A DNA stretch of 64,000 bases from Platerodrilus igneus (Eukaryota > Arthropoda > Insecta > Coleoptera > Lycidae), in assembly GCA_036346225.1 (NCBI GenBank), contig JARFIW010001491.1, forward strand, positions 4,526,001-4,590,000. The letters are read 5' to 3'. The notes beneath the pieces are model-generated. The model was not told the origin of the DNA. It worked only from the letters and a program-made list of their open reading frames with translations, and did no database searches. Positions 1 to 12,249 of this stretch are shown piece by piece; within the stretch, counting starts at the first letter, position 1, and each line of letters opens with the position of its first letter. The position numbers were made by a program, and so were the translations under genes.

Positions 1-1084
1 AAGGCGAATATTAATCAGATAACTCTCTTATTTCAAAAACTTTAAAATTTTTCAAGGAAACAAGAAATAACTATTCCAACATCAAGGAGGAAGCAGCGAA
101 AGTTGCAGGGCAATGGAATATTAAACCGGAATTTATAAAAAAGGCAACCAAAAATAAAAAGCATTACGATGAATTATCCAATGATTATCGATTTAATGAT
201 GAAGAATTTAAATTTAAAATAAATGTATTTTATCGCGTAATGGATATTATAATTTCACAGCTGTCGAATCGTTTTAAATCGCTTTTTCATGTAAACGAAA
301 AGTTTAATTTCTTAGAACCTAATGTATTTTTGAATTTAACTGCAGACGATATTTTATCTAAGGCAAAACAATTGCAAAAATTTTACTACAAAGATTTAAA
401 TGATGCTATAGGTATAGAACTTACTACACTCAAAAATAATAGACTTATTTGTGATGAATTAAAAATGTTAACGGTATCTTACAATTTTAGAATATCTAGT
501 ACTTTCCAAATCTACAGGTTCTAGCAGTTTTCCAAACACCATAACAGCCTTAATGTTATACCTAACTTTACCCGTTAGCGTTGCAAGTGCGAGAGATCTT
601 TCTCAAAATTAAAAATTATTAAAAATTATCTTAGGAACCGCACTTCACAAGATAGATTAGACGATTTATCCCTCTTAGCAGTAGAACATGACACTGCCAA
701 AAATATGAATATAGAGGATACAATAAACGCGTTTGCAGCAAAACATGCAAGAAAAACAAAATTTTGAATTTGATTTGGAATGTCTGCTAGCTCATAGGTT
801 TTTTACTGTATCAAATTTTAGGTGTAAATAATTTTGTGCGGCGTATAAATATGTAGATTTAATATTAATTAACTTATAAGTTTGAATTTATGTAATTTGG
901 TTTTATAATTAATAAAGCACTTGATTAATATAGTATATGTATTTAATTCTATACTGCTTCCTTCTCTACATGTACTATAATTTAAAAATATGGCTAAATA
1001 TAATCCAGTAAAAGTAATACATTTTAAAGAGAGCCCACTTTAAAATTTTTGCGGGGGGGGCCAAAAATCGTAGTTACGCCACTG
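1..1084 (+). mobile_element. hAT transposon (ZMYM-like), 3' part, decayed
   Basis: This is the right-hand part of a hAT element with a broken transposase reading rightwards and ending at a stop near 767. A frame at 240-524 looks like the middle of a ZMYM-type hAT transposase. About 20-80 nt further on, in a shifted frame, comes a stretch resembling the hAT C-terminal dimerisation domain (TALMLYLTLPVSVASA). The right terminal inverted repeat ends in gttacgccactg at 1084, with a G-rich subterminal run just inside it. The first 165 bases are closely repeated at 35650-35815, so two copies of one family are present. The left part lies outside the window. Frameshifts make it inactive. The hAT assignment is from motif recognition, not a search. 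Confidence 0.72.
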
Positions 1085-1226
1085 ATAATGCCCTGAATGT
1101 GTTCTTGGGTGCTACCGTTAACCCCAACCGTATACCTAATAAGTTTTTAAAGTTATATCGTGCAACTTTCTATCTATAAATGATAGAGTTATTAACACTT
1201 ACAGTTCATGGCCTCCGGCGACGGGC

Positions 1227-1522
1227 GTCGCCGTGGATCAATGTAGTAAGCGTAAGACTACGGATCCCAAGGTCCCGGGTTCAAATCCCGACACGGCCGA
1301 CTGCTTGAAAAATGGCAGGTGAGCATTTATCACAAATATTACGCCCTCGTTCGGATGAGAGGTTAAATGGAGGTCCCGTGTGTGAGTGTTGTCACGCACG
1401 TTAAAGATCCCTACCTTGCCTGAAACGGCAAGGGTTCGGCAAAATTCTAAATTTCTAGGCAACAAAAAACTCGCCTCCTGGCCAATGTAGTACCTTCGAG
1501 TGGAGCATTGGAAATGTAAATG
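1227..1522 (+). mobile_element. tRNA-derived SINE, copy 1
   Basis: About 295 bp of the SINE family repeated through this window. The head has a tRNA-like B box (gggttcaaatccc at 1277-1289). The body has the shared stretches tacgccctcgttcggatgag and gttgtcacgcacgttaaaga, and the end has ccttcgagtggagcattgg. Imperfect flanking repeats (ggcctccggcgacgggc before, ggcctgcagcgacgagc after) look like an aged target-site duplication. The A box is degraded. Confidence 0.75.
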
Positions 1523-1543
1523 AACGGCCTGCAGCGACGAGCA

Positions 1544-2088
1544 CCTTGGTGGTTCGGTTTTCTCAAATTCATTGTCTCCACTATTTCTATAGTGCCGTAT
1601 AATGAAAAGGTAATAAGAGAGGACTGAGAATTTTGGACATTACATTGAAACGCGCACGACAATTACACAGTCGCTTCTGTGTATTACGGTAGGGGAGTGT
1701 TTACGTAATTGCCCCATTGTCACAGAATTCGTTTCGTCCTTCACGGGATTGGGTTATTTGAACCGGCTGATGTCTTACATCTAAGTAGAACAGAGGACGC
1801 CGTGCGTGTTCACATAATTTTTCCCGAGGGAAATAAAAATCCTCTAGGTGTTATCTTAACGTATTTATGCATATTAAAAATATTTTGTTCTTAAAATGTA
1901 AATAATTATTTATAAAATAACCATCACTGGATTTAAGAACATAGGAATTCTTTTACTTTTATACAAATTACCATAGATTTAATGAATATAAGAGATGGAA
2001 ACTTGGATATCCAATAAATTAAAAGCAATGTTATGAGTTATTTGACTCAATACGTAACATGTGTCAAAATCATACAAGAACGTCCTAA
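1544..2088. other. Unassigned spacer
   Basis: About 550 bp with short open frames only, none with recognisable motifs. It could be further decayed repeat sequence. I see nothing else here. Confidence 0.4.
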
Positions 2089-3545
2089 TTAACATAGTTT
2101 CCGAAATATATAGGTTTGTATATCATCCTCATTAGCTCTGCAGTGCTCGAACTGGTTAGACGGGTACCCTAATTGTTTTTTATTCTGAGCTAATCTACAC
2201 ATTTCCCTGAAATGTCCACAGTGTGTATCTTTCACTATCTGCGTGCAAGTCTGATCTAGGTCTACCTCTACCTCATTTTTCTTCCTATCTCCGCTTGAAA
2301 TATATCCCGCACTATTCCCCAAAGTGCCTTAGAGCATATCCTGCCCTTCTATTTGTTTTCCACAGATATCTTTATTCTTATACTGTTTCTACAACCTCTT
2401 TATTATTAACTTTGTCTGTCCATGCTCTCTTCATCATTCATCTGAAGCACAACATTTTAAAAGATCTACCGTTTTTCTGTCTGCTTTTCCTACTGTCCCT
2501 ATTCCATAGACGTACTGTGCTGTGCTCCACATATATACTTTCAACAATTTTTTCCTTGTTTCTATGTTTGTTGTCTTAGAACATAGCTGCTGCTCCTTCT
2601 TGTTAGGTACAGTTCGGTTCCTTTTCTATTCTTTTACAAATATATATCCTATTTCCCCGATATTCTATGGTATGCGAAATGGTTAAGCAGCCTGAAGGTA
2701 TCATGATCCCCCAACACTCGAACATTTGCCGAATTTCTAATAAATCCTTTCCCACAATCAGCCTTAGTTAAAAACATTTCAAAACCAACACCTATTGATG
2801 TTCATAATAATCATTACATTTAAATGCGATTATTTTTATCGTTATTAGGTTTCCGTCAGGAAACTGGTTGGACGCGTACCTTCAATTATTTCTATTTTGA
2901 ACTAGTCTACATATTTTCTTGAAATTCCTACAGACTACATCTTTCACTATCTGCTTGCAGTAGTCTAACCTAGGTCTACCTCTACTTCTCTTTTTCTCTA
3001 TCTCTGCTACTAATATATTCCGCACTATTCCCTCATGCCGTAGTATGTTGCTTATCATGCTATCTCTTCTATTTTTTACCGTTTTCCACATATTTCTTTT
3101 TTTCCCTACCATTTTTAGTACATCTTCGTTCTTAACTTTGTCTGTCCATCATACGTCTGTAGCACCAGATTTCAAATTTCTCGTCCGCTTCTCCTACTGT
3201 CCAAGCTTCACAGCCGTACAGCGCTGTGATCTACACATATGTTTTAAACAGTCTTTTCCTTGTTTCTATGTTTGTTTTCTTTGAACACAGTAGCTGCTTT
3301 TTCTTGTTAAATGTAGCACGACTTTGTGCTAATCTTTGTTTTATATCTTTTGCGCTTTTTTCATCTTGCGTTATTTAGCTGCCTAGGTAACAGAAATCCT
3401 TAACCCCTTGTAAGTTCGTGTTACATATTTGTATCCTTGTTTTTTATATATATTCCCCTTCTTTGCATACTAGTACCTTAGTTTTAGTTTTGTTAATTTT
3501 CATACCGTTGTAACGTATTTTTTTACGTAGTTACACTTCGTTTAT
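2089..3545 (-). mobile_element. RTE-type LINE, tandem 3' tails, 5'-truncated
   Basis: Read on the minus strand, 3545-2870 matches the C-terminal third of the RTE open reading frame seen at about 19460-20100, including the RHEGIVRNIL and RGRPRLDY motifs (frame 3112-2882). About 230 nt of spacer follow, containing tgttgggggatc (gatcccccaaca at 2705-2716 on the plus strand). Then comes a second copy of the tail that begins at an aacaagaa junction and runs from about 2640 to 2089. The same tail-spacer-tail order occurs at 19.5-21.05 kb. Several frameshifts are present, so it is a dead copy. Confidence 0.75.
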
Positions 3546-5321
3546 TAATCTAAAATAATACAGCAATAATAAAAAATTTAATTTGTAGATTTCCGTACAA
3601 TTAAAATAATTTATAAAATTTATAATAGCAAATAGACTTGTTTGCTCTTAAGGTTTAAGTTTCGTTAATAAGCTTCGTCGAGTTGTCGTTTCGTGTCACT
3701 TCTCTATCAGCGTTCGAACGGGTAAGCTGCTCCGCAGCGTAGAAAAGTCAAGATGGTTTCCAGGCACATGGCCTGCTGTCAAGTTTGTAAAAGAAGAAAT
3801 AGAAGTCACCATCATTAAAACAGTTGGTATAAAGTAATTAAATAAATTTTAATAATATTTTCCTCTTAGTGCAACATCACGGAAGTGGATAATATCTTGG
3901 ATCTAGAAAATATCTCGGAAGCAATATTTAGAAAATTTAGTTTGGGATTTAGAATACTAAATTTTATAGGATGTAATCAAGGAAAAATTGGTTTCGTTAA
4001 ATACTGTTTTATTCAGAAGAGTTCTCAAAATTCCAGCAATAAATTCGTACGTATTCACGTGGCTTCCATTTGTGCATCGCAGAACGCAGATGTTAATGGA
4101 ATTTCCGACAGCTGAGGTTATAGTTCGATTTCTTTTGGCCGTACTGTATTTCCACACGTGAGTGTTATTTAGCATTTAATCACTTTAATAATTATTTAAA
4201 TCGTAATAAGAAAATATAAGGTTGAAACTTTACTTACACTAAAGTCACTTAAAAATCGTTTAAGGAAAGAAAGAATTCCGTAATAAATTTATAACCTTGC
4301 ATAAATTTTAAAGATGGCTATGCTGTTTGCTTGTCATAATTATTGCACAAACAGATAACGTTAACTAAACTAAAGAGTTGTTAGTGGCATATAATGTCAA
4401 ATAAAAAAATATTCAGCTGTCCAATTTAGACATCACATGTTATGTTACGCTAATTTAAAAATATATTTCATAATTTTGAGGTCATGTACTTTGATTCTTA
4501 ATCAACGTGACGAATTCTTTTTATACATATTAAGTAAAACTAACTCTATGTTGAAACATGCTGTTTTATTTGAACTTAAGTAATTAAATTTAATTGTTAA
4601 GACAACGTAGTACTACTGCGGCTGAAGAATATGTAATATGAATTATTAATAGAGCTCAAACTTTTCATAAAATTTATTAAGAAAGATTCAATTTAGAGAT
4701 CTTTATGTTTTTGAATACAAATCCTTATTATATTTCTGTTCTATAAAAAATTATTAGTTGAAAAATATTATATTAAAACAAATCAAGGAATTTAATCAAA
4801 TAGAATCTATTTTTGCATGGCTCTTTTATTATTCAAAATACAAGTAAAACTTACAGGTCATTCCTGATCAGTAGTTGTGTGTAATGATAGCAAATACCCT
4901 GGGTGTATATTTTTGAAACTTAAATTCTATTATTTTATTTTTGGTAAATATTTTTGAGGACACAAACGGTGTCCATGTTGTACATTTGTTTGTTCACAGG
5001 TTAAGTCAAGACATCTGTATGACATCTGGTAATTGAGACTTTGGTAAGTGTTTTAAAAAAGGTGAAATTCAGGTTTTGTGTCTATATTATTGGTGTTAAT
5101 ATAAGGTTTCCGCATTCCCCTAATACAAGCACAGATAATTTTTGTAGGTTGTTGTATTGAAAAATACGGTGGCGCTCATTCTTTATATTTTTGGTCATTA
5201 GACAACCCATGACCCAAGCTCATGATCTACCCAGAGCTAACACTCTACTAGCCGTTTATGTCTAAAGAGTTTTGTTTTCCTCAAGCCGTTTTCCATCCAT
5301 CTTTACCTTGGGCTTTTATTG
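3546..5321. other. Gene-free AT-rich region
   Basis: About 1.8 kb downstream of flz without a convincing gene. The short open frames at 3885-4115 and 3957-4175 overlap each other on opposite strands and show no domain. A stretch near 3725-3745 (gctgctccgcagcgtag) weakly resembles the SINE head but lacks the body. Confidence 0.4.
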
Positions 5322-5672
5322 TTAATAAAAAATTCTCGACCTTGTGATATCAGGTAAGGGTTTAGGATATATAAGGGTGCAATTTGTTATCTGATATTCA
5401 CGAAGGATAATTTTTTTTGTTTTCACCGTAGCAGCTATTAATTCTTCCCTGCTAGATGCTAATACCGCTATATCATCTGCAAATCTAAGCATATCAATTT
5501 TTTGTCTCTGCATAATAATTTCAAATGTCTTTCTGCATTTGACAGAATTCATTGCCCCTTCAATGTACAAGTTAAAAATTAATGAGGATAGGGCACATCC
5601 CTGTCTCACCCCTTTTCTAATATTTACTTCCGTACGTTCCTGTTCTAATTCTATTACCGCTGTTTGCTCCAT
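5322..5672 (-). pseudogene. RTE reverse transcriptase fragment
   Basis: An open frame of 116 residues, minus strand, carrying reverse transcriptase motifs of an RTE-clade LINE: IRKGVRQGCALSSLIFNLYIEGAMN (cut here to RKGVRQGCALSS) followed by the catalytic FADDIAVLASS. It matches the same region of the RTE copy at 19.2-19.5 kb. It is truncated on both sides: upstream it abuts a BEL fragment at about 5700 and downstream the frame runs into unrelated sequence. It is an internal shard of an inactive LINE. Confidence 0.8.
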
Positions 5673-5705
5673 GTATTAGATATATACTATCCAACCTTTT
5701 GCTAA

Positions 5706-6345
5706 TACATTGTCAGCAATGTATAGTTCTGACTTGGCTGTTACTCTTTTACTTGCTACAACCTTGCTACAAGTTCAAAACAGTGCTAAACACTTTGAGA
5801 CACTTAGAGCACTATTAGATCCTGGTTTCATTAAGGATGAATGCGTTAACCAGCTAGTGATTCCACGCAGCTGTTCACAAATCACTATTTTTGGAATAGG
5901 TCAAACATGAACTGCCGTTAGTAAATGTGCCACTAATTGCACTATTAGATTTATTTTAGATCCTGAAAGATTTATTGAAATCAACGAATTATTTTGTCAT
6001 CTATCGCAGCTAAAATTCCTAGCGTTCAGGTGGCAAACAGTTTCTATCATTTGAAGGGTCTCCATTTTGCAAACCCAACTTGGAATGCACCAGGAGAAAT
6101 TGATAAGCTTCTTGGTGCGGATAGTTATTTAATCATAGTCAGTAGCGGAACAATTCACCGAAAACTCCTTCAGCCAGCGGAATCAATACCATATTCGGAT
6201 GGGTTATTCTAGGTCCTACCAAGCGCTTAAAGTCTTCCACTGTTCAAGCTTTCTTTGCTTCTGGTGCGTGTGATATTGAATTAGCTTTGGGCCTTCCAAA
6301 TGACTTAATACATCTGCTTGCATATGCATGCGTAAGACACTATTT
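5706..6345 (+). pseudogene. BEL/Pao pol fragment (protease region)
   Basis: Two adjacent broken frames on the plus strand (5710-5910 and about 5994-6212 onward) read as the protease/DUF1758 region of a BEL/Pao polyprotein. Recognisable pieces are HFETLRALLDPG, PSVQVANSFYHLKG and LLGADSY, with an ILGPTKRLKSS-like piece beyond 6200. Frameshifts separate the pieces and the aspartic protease DSGSQ motif is lost. It differs clearly from the BEL element at 36.5-42.9 kb and belongs to another lineage. No LTR is seen next to it. Confidence 0.7.
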
Positions 6346-6489
6346 CTTGTCTTAAAATATAATGACCATCTGTGAACCCGTTCATTATTATTCAATTTCC
6401 TTCTGTAACATTTTTGTGAAAAATTGCTTGCTTGTAGTTGTTTTTTTTTAAAATTAAACTTAAAAATCTGCGCCGGACATTTCTACCAA

Positions 6490-8440
6490 CGTCATTTTTG
6501 ACATTTAACATTCTTTCTGTTGTAGACAATGGAAAGTGTAGTTGATGGATTTCTGGTGAAAGGGGTGTTGGTGAGACATCTATTATACCAACATCAACAC
6601 CTTTACCTACGTCGTGGGTCAACAAAGTCGGCCGTACACGCAGTGCTTCTTATGGTGGAAAAAGCTCTTTATGTTAGGGAAGTCGCCTCAGTAGCTATCA
6701 TTGACATAGAGGGAGCTTTCAATAAGGCGCTAACGGATACAATCTGCAGGGTCCTTTATATAAAGGTACCCCAAAGGTTGTGGTAAACTGGGAACGGTCA
6801 GCGCTGATGTACAGAAGGGTAGAAGCGAACCAAGATATGCTTAGGTACTAGTAAATGTTGCAAATGGTTATCCACAGCAAGCCGCCTGTCGCCCTATTGT
6901 AATACCTGGTGATGAACAAACTTTTGGTAAGTCTAACACGTATGGCTCTCACGCGCAGGCTTAAGCAGACAATGGGCTTGTTCTGATATTCGGTATGTTT
7001 GTGCGCATAGACTGTGAACGAATGCAGGTCGCATGCTCTTCAATAAATAGATGGAGCGAGGATACAGGTTTTTCGGTAACTCCATAAAAGAAAGAAGACA
7101 GAACATCACAGGGTTCAGGGCTACACTTTTCTCTAATGAACCACTTATTCTTAAAACAAAGGTAAAGTACCTAAGTGTGATCCTTGAAAATAGGTTAAAC
7201 TAGAAGAAGCACGTGAAACGACAATAGAGAAGGCGATCGACACTCTCTGGCAGTTACGCCGTTTGGTCAGTAGGAGCTGGGACATAGTTTCCCCAGTTCT
7301 ATACCGGTTGTACACTGTAGTCGTAACTCTTAGGGTCCAATATAGGTTATGGTATGGTGACTTTGAACCCAACTTGTCAGTGTCTGTCTCAAACTAGTCC
7401 ATAATCCAACAGCTAGCCTGTTTGGAAATCTAAGGAGCAGTGAGGATAACACGTACCAATACTATAGAAGTTTGACTAGAGCTCCCAGTTCTTTTCATCT
7501 AAATTCAAATGGAAACTCTGGGGACGTATCTCAGCGAGCGGGTGGCGGAGCAGAAGATTATACTAGTGCATACTAAAGTGACTGCTATAGCAGAAAAATA
7601 ACTTCCTATTTCTACTATATAAGTGATGGAAGCAGAGGATATATTAAAACAAGAGAGGCAATTCACTCTCACAATCCATTCGAGGGAAAAATAGGAAGAA
7701 AATGAAGTTACATACCACCATTACTCAGTGGTGTATTGTACTGATTGTTCACGAATCGGTGATACAGGACTTGCCGAGAGAGGTCTATATCTGTAAAGGA
7801 AGGAGGTTCATTTGTGGTTTTCCTATCCCGATATATTTTCCTGCACAGTTAAATGCAATATTAGAAGTGACAGAACGTTAGGGGATATGAGAGGTAGAGG
7901 GGCGAATGGTTATTATCTGCTTAGATAATCAAGCAGCACTCCAAGCAATCTGCTTCCCCGGACCAGTTGCCCACTGGTTTAGGAGTGTGAGGAGACATTG
8001 AAGGAATAAGCCAATCAAAAAGAATTTCAGCTCTTCTGGGTTGCAGGATACCACGGTGTGCAGAGAAACGAGGAAGCCGATATGATAGCTAAGCAGTCGG
8101 CAGGAATCATCATTTAGATACTGAATCTTGCATAGACTTAACGAGGAAATCGTTGGCGTCCGATATAAAAATTTGAATGCGGAAGAAGAAAAAGTAGTGA
8201 AAAGAAGAAGAAACTGTAGACAGTCAAAGATGATAGACGGGCCGGGCGAGCCAAGAACGGGGCTACTATATGAAGATAGAAAAACACCCAACGTATTTAT
8301 TGATGGGGAATCTTCACTGATAATTGCAGATTACAGAGACAGTTGGCTCTGCAGGATATCGAAACAGAATCAAGGTGTCCAATCTGTGAAAGGTAGGTGG
8401 AAACTGTTACTCACTACAGGGTGGGGGGGTGCGTAGCGTA
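6490..8440 (+). pseudogene. Decayed LINE with RNase H (I/R1/Jockey group)
   Basis: Successive broken frames on the plus strand give, in order: a reverse transcriptase segment with a HQHLYLRRGSTKSAVHAVL-like motif and VAIIDIEGAFNKA (6529-6786); the C-terminal RT region with TTIEKAIDTLWQLRRL and SPVLYRLYTVVVTLR (about 7180-7400); an RNase H-like region with NQAAL-like and GYHGVQRNEEADMIAKQSAG motifs (about 7920-8115); and a degenerate cysteine-containing tail (near 8350-8420). The order RT, RNase H, Cys tail fits LINEs of the I/R1/LOA group. Many stops and frameshifts are present. I cannot fix the exact clade by eye. Confidence 0.65.
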
Positions 8441-9230
8441 TATGAGGTTATGGCATATGGTCCTGGACTCATGCAGCTTGGAGTTGATTCCCCTTCCTTG
8501 ACCAGGCATGCTGGCTTTTGTCAGAAAAATTGGCAGTTTGCAACGGCAAAACCGAATAAGCGTATTATATTGGCTCACATAATACCAATTCAAAAGCCAG
8601 AGGGTTTTTGTGATTACTATCAATTTTTGCAGGTTTAAATGCTCTTGATATTTTTACTGGAAGTGCAGATGCTGTTTGCAAAAGCAGTTTTGGGTGCCAC
8701 AACACTAAAGAAATAATATCCGAAAAACCGTTTCATAACAATACAATAGAGGACACTACTATTGAAAGGCGCATGGAGATCAAGGCAATCTGCTCCAAAT
8801 CACTGCCGTCAAACAGTTACGATGGAAGGCTAAGATGCGTCTTAGAAAGGATTATGTTTACAGTTGTTTTACAGTACCTTACAACTAACTTAAGTATTTG
8901 CACCTTGCCTCCAGTTAAATTAAAAATGCAGTGGTACCACGCTCCGATGCTGGTCACTCCGTCATAATTCTATATGAAATAGAACCTTTAATCTTAGAAT
9001 TTAGTGCGCAAGGAATTTTCTACAACGAAAAATATTTCATATTCATTTATATTAAAAACGAGTAAAACTTCATCAAGTGTAGTATTTAACAATAAATAAT
9101 AATTTACAATAAATATAATACAATCTCACACTATATAACAAAATATACAGGACTAATAAATTATAGGTACGGTCATTAATCACAATTTCGCTGGAAGATT
9201 CCAGATTCGAACATTGGCATTCCTTTAAGG
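8441..9230. other. Downstream flank / 3' UTR region of flz
   Basis: This holds whatever 3' UTR flz has, on the minus strand below 9231. A possible ATTAAA signal lies on the minus strand near 8983-8988; no perfect AATAAA was found close to the stop. The plus-strand frames at 8429-8638 and 8773-8967 show no domain I recognise. Confidence 0.35.
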
Positions 9231-9401
9231 CTAGAGTGAGTGCACCCCCGTAATGGATTCTATCCATGGCTTGTAGAATGCAGTCCTCATATATACGCCT
9301 GGAAGGTATGGAGCGGCACACTTAATACCATGCGATACAGTCCCTGCCAACTGGTACCGACCATCAGGGCGTTGTAAAACCAATGGGCCCCCAGAGTCTC
9401 C
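9231..9401 (-). CDS. flz: Serine protease filzig, last coding exon (catalytic Ser)
   Basis: The minus-strand exon starts at 9401 after a TTTTTAG acceptor and ends at the TAG stop at 9233-9231. It codes 56 residues beginning with GDSGGP; the catalytic Ser codon is at 9395-9393. It continues through GTVSHGIKCAAPYLPGVYMR to the terminal amphipathic segment KPWIESITGV. The phase-0 join to the donor at 25109 restores DSCE-GDSGGP, with the S1-pocket Asp six residues before the Ser, so trypsin-like Arg/Lys specificity is expected. The intron separating it from the previous exon is 15.7 kb and full of TEs. Nothing is broken. The family is certain; the filzig name rests on its close match to my knowledge of insect filzig catalytic domains. 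Confidence 0.93.
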   Translation of the reverse strand, partial: GDSGGPLVLQRPDGRYQLAGTVSHGIKCAAPYLPGVYMRTAFYKPWIESITGVHSL

Positions 9402-11012
9402 CTAAAAATGAAATGGCACATAAACTTTTTACAGAAATTCGCATTAAAAGTGATTATGTTATAATAATGAGTTGAATTAAAAGCATTTGTATAGACTGTG
9501 TTTATCTCAGGTGTGGAACTTGCGCCTGTGTGACAGATGGCATTGGGCTACCTTTGCATTCATATACATTGAAGTGTAAACAGCATAAAAGGTTAAAGAA
9601 AGGCAGATGTCAAAACAACTGCTAGTTGTCAATTTAAGAGATATATGTTATCGATTTATTATGTTGTGTTTGCCTACAGACCTTACTAGCCTTCCAACTT
9701 ATTTTTGTAGTTATTTTATCTACTCTATTTTAATAGCATTAAAAGCATCATCGTTTGTAATCGTTTTTTAATGACCCCAATGGCATTTTTTAAGGGCTGT
9801 TATAGTGTAGAGCAGAAAAGAGAAATATTGTCTGAAGATCTGTGACATTTCTTTGAAATGATCGAAATAATATTTTATTTTAATAGTTTCTGTATTGGTA
9901 AATCCCACCAATGGGATTAGGGACATTTACTCTAGGGAATATAATTTTTAGGTTATATGCATTCTTGATTTAAGGAAGGGTTAATTTTGTATCCCACTTG
10001 TTCATATTCAAATGTTGTAAGGTAAGGTAAGGTTAGACATGATTGCGTGGCTATGTTATATTCTAAATTAGTACAGTTTTAAGATTTATATGTTTTTACT
10101 AATAATGTATAACGCTGGCGACTATGACCGCATCGTCTTGGCACGAAGAAGTTAACACGCAAAATTTATGTTAATTAAAAAATTAGAAAAGTTCCTTCCG
10201 TTGAGTCTAGTTAACGGTTTCAAGTAAGATAATCTTACTTGTGTTAGATAGAGAAAAAACGACTCAAGTAATTTCAAATTGCAGTTTTAATTCGTTTATC
10301 CGAATTCTGTGGAAGATAATTTCACATTGTTTATAGAGGGGAAAGCTTTTTCGGTTAAGCATTTCGTCATTACTATCCAAAGAGATAACATGAAGCGTGA
10401 GTACGTTAGTTAATTTTTGAATCATAAGGTATCGAACACATTAATGTAATTAGCCAATGGTGTTTGGAATAATACCCTACCATGCTGGTAACTTTTAATT
10501 TTAGGAACATCTTGGTTCCCATTAAATCGACAACTTCATGTGGACAAAAGCATGTTGATTCAGAACATCTGGTTTTCCTTTCAAAGTCTCAGTAGTATCT
10601 GCTCAAAAAAGTAAAGTTAAAAACGAGTCCAGGTAATTATGGTCAAATTTCTGAAACTATTACCCGTAGTAACTGTAAATAATTGAACATTGTTTTCTAT
10701 TTAACAGTATAAATTTATATACGTACCCACAGAACGTTCTTGTTATTAGCTTAAGAACGTAGTAACTAATTTTGTTCAACAAAAAAGTTTTCCTTTAAGC
10801 CAAATTTGTGATAAATTTGATTTTTAATTTTTGCTTAAGAATGTTTATCTTTGACATATGAAGAAAACATAATTGTCTAATAGAGTTGAAAACATAATTG
10901 TCTTTTTTATATAGATGTTTTTCACAAATAATGTAAGGGTAATAGTGTCAGCCTTGCAAGTAAATTATATTACAATTAACTAGAGGTGTGATTAAAATTT
11001 AAGTAATTTAAC
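9402..11012 (-). other. flz: flz intron, part without recognisable elements
   Basis: The 3' end of the 25108-9402 intron of flz. It has low GC, no open frame of note and no repeat that I can match elsewhere in the window. The acceptor TTTTTAG is at 9408-9402. Confidence 0.5.
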
Positions 11013-11392
11013 ATTCGATTTGGAAAAACTTCCTTTTAGCTAGCGGTTTTAAATAGATATATTAATATTCTTATTGTTAATGTTTGTTTTAGGTTTATTT
11101 TAGCATAAGTGGTTTCGACTATTCCTCGTGTGAAACGTAAGCCAGAATCACTTTTCTGATCTCGGGTCTTGGCATTCTTTTGTTATTCTTACTGGGGGGG
11201 TTCCTACAAATCCTCGTATTTCGATATCAGATGGCGTCCAAGATACTTTCCGATTAAGACGTATTTCACATACGACGACATTTCGGGACCCTCTTTAAAC
11301 ACTTAAACCTTTCGTCCCACTGAGTTAGTCGGCAACCATTCTTATTAGTACAGTCCAGGTTTTCGGTACTTCATCGAAACAGAATTCCTCGC
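11013..11392 (+). repeat. LINE 5' block, copy 1
   Basis: About 370 bp repeated, with substitutions, at 11839-12207. Shared landmarks include ttcttattgttaa, tttctgatct, gacgtattt, gacatttcgggac and gagttagtcggcaaccattctt. It lies upstream of the LINE coding region at 12.25-16.3 kb and is best read as a duplicated 5' untranslated/promoter unit of that LINE, but this is inference. Confidence 0.6.
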
Positions 11393-11408
11393 GGGGTACT
11401 CCACCAGA

Positions 11409-11681
11409 TAGGCGGCTCTGTGACTTAGTCGGTTCGCATGTAACTACTAAGCGTTCAGGGTGTGGTTCCAGATACATATTTTTGAAAAATTTTAGGCGAG
11501 CTTTTTCCACAAAAATACGCCCTCGGTTGGATGCGAGGTAAAATGTCAGTGTTGCTACGTTAAAAAGCACATACCTTTTTTGGAATAGCAAGAGTTCGGT
11601 AAAATCAAAAATTTTAAGGTAAAAAACTCGCTTTCTGGCAATGCAGTACCTTCGGGTGGAACATTGGAAAATCAAATGCAA
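11409..11681 (+). mobile_element. tRNA-derived SINE, copy 2
   Basis: A full-length but diverged copy. The head contains ggcggctctgtgacttagtcgg (A-box region) and ggtgtggttccagat (B-box remnant). The body contains aaatacgccctcggttggatg and the 3' end accttcgggtggaacattgg. It is flanked by ggggtactccacc at 11393-11405 and ggggtacttcacc at 11682-11694, a target-site duplication with one mismatch. It sits between the two LINE 5' blocks. Confidence 0.82.
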
Positions 11682-11838
11682 GGGGTACTTCACCGAGTTT
11701 CGTTGTGGACTACCGACTAGATTTTCTGAAGCCAAACCTGTACGTAACAGTTAGCTCGTTAAAGTGGAGATTTGTTTGTCTTAGAGCTTCTTTTGTAGTG
11801 ATTTTAATAAGAGTTTATTCATTTTTATCATTTGCACA

Positions 11839-12207
11839 GCTTCGAATTTTTGGAAACCTCCGTTTCAGCTAGCAGTTCTAAATAGGTGTATTAGTGTTCT
11901 TATTGTTAACGTTTGATTTAGGTTTGGTTTAGCATTAGTGTACTCTATTATTTCTCAGGTGAATTTTAGGTCAGAATCGTTTTTCTGATCTTGGGTTTTG
12001 GCTTTCTCCTGTTACGTCCTCTGGGGTTTTTCATTAGTAATCCTAATATTTCGAGCTTAGGTGGCGTCCATGATAATTCCCGGATCAGACGTATTTTGCG
12101 CACGACAGCATTTCGGGACTCTTTAAACACTTATGCCACTATTCTCACTGAGTTAGTCGGCAACCATTCTTGGTGGTACAGTCGAGGTCTTTGGTACTTT
12201 ATTGAAA
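11839..12207 (+). repeat. LINE 5' block, copy 2
   Basis: Second copy of the 11013-11392 block, immediately upstream of the LINE coding region. See copy 1 for shared landmarks. Confidence 0.6.
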
Positions 12208-12249
12208 TATATAAATTTTATCGAAATACAGTCAAACCCACTACTAGAT

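Noticed and set aside
2223..2579. Plus-strand frame of 118 hydrophobic residues
   Set aside because: Antisense shadow of an RTE tail on the minus strand.
8429..8967. Two plus-strand frames of 64-69 residues between a LINE and the flz stop
   Set aside because: No motif recognised, no splice context, and the frames end arbitrarily; treated as non-coding.
10015..10035. ggtaaggtaaggttag as telomere-like repeat
   Set aside because: Only two or three imperfect units; insect TTAGG arrays are much longer.
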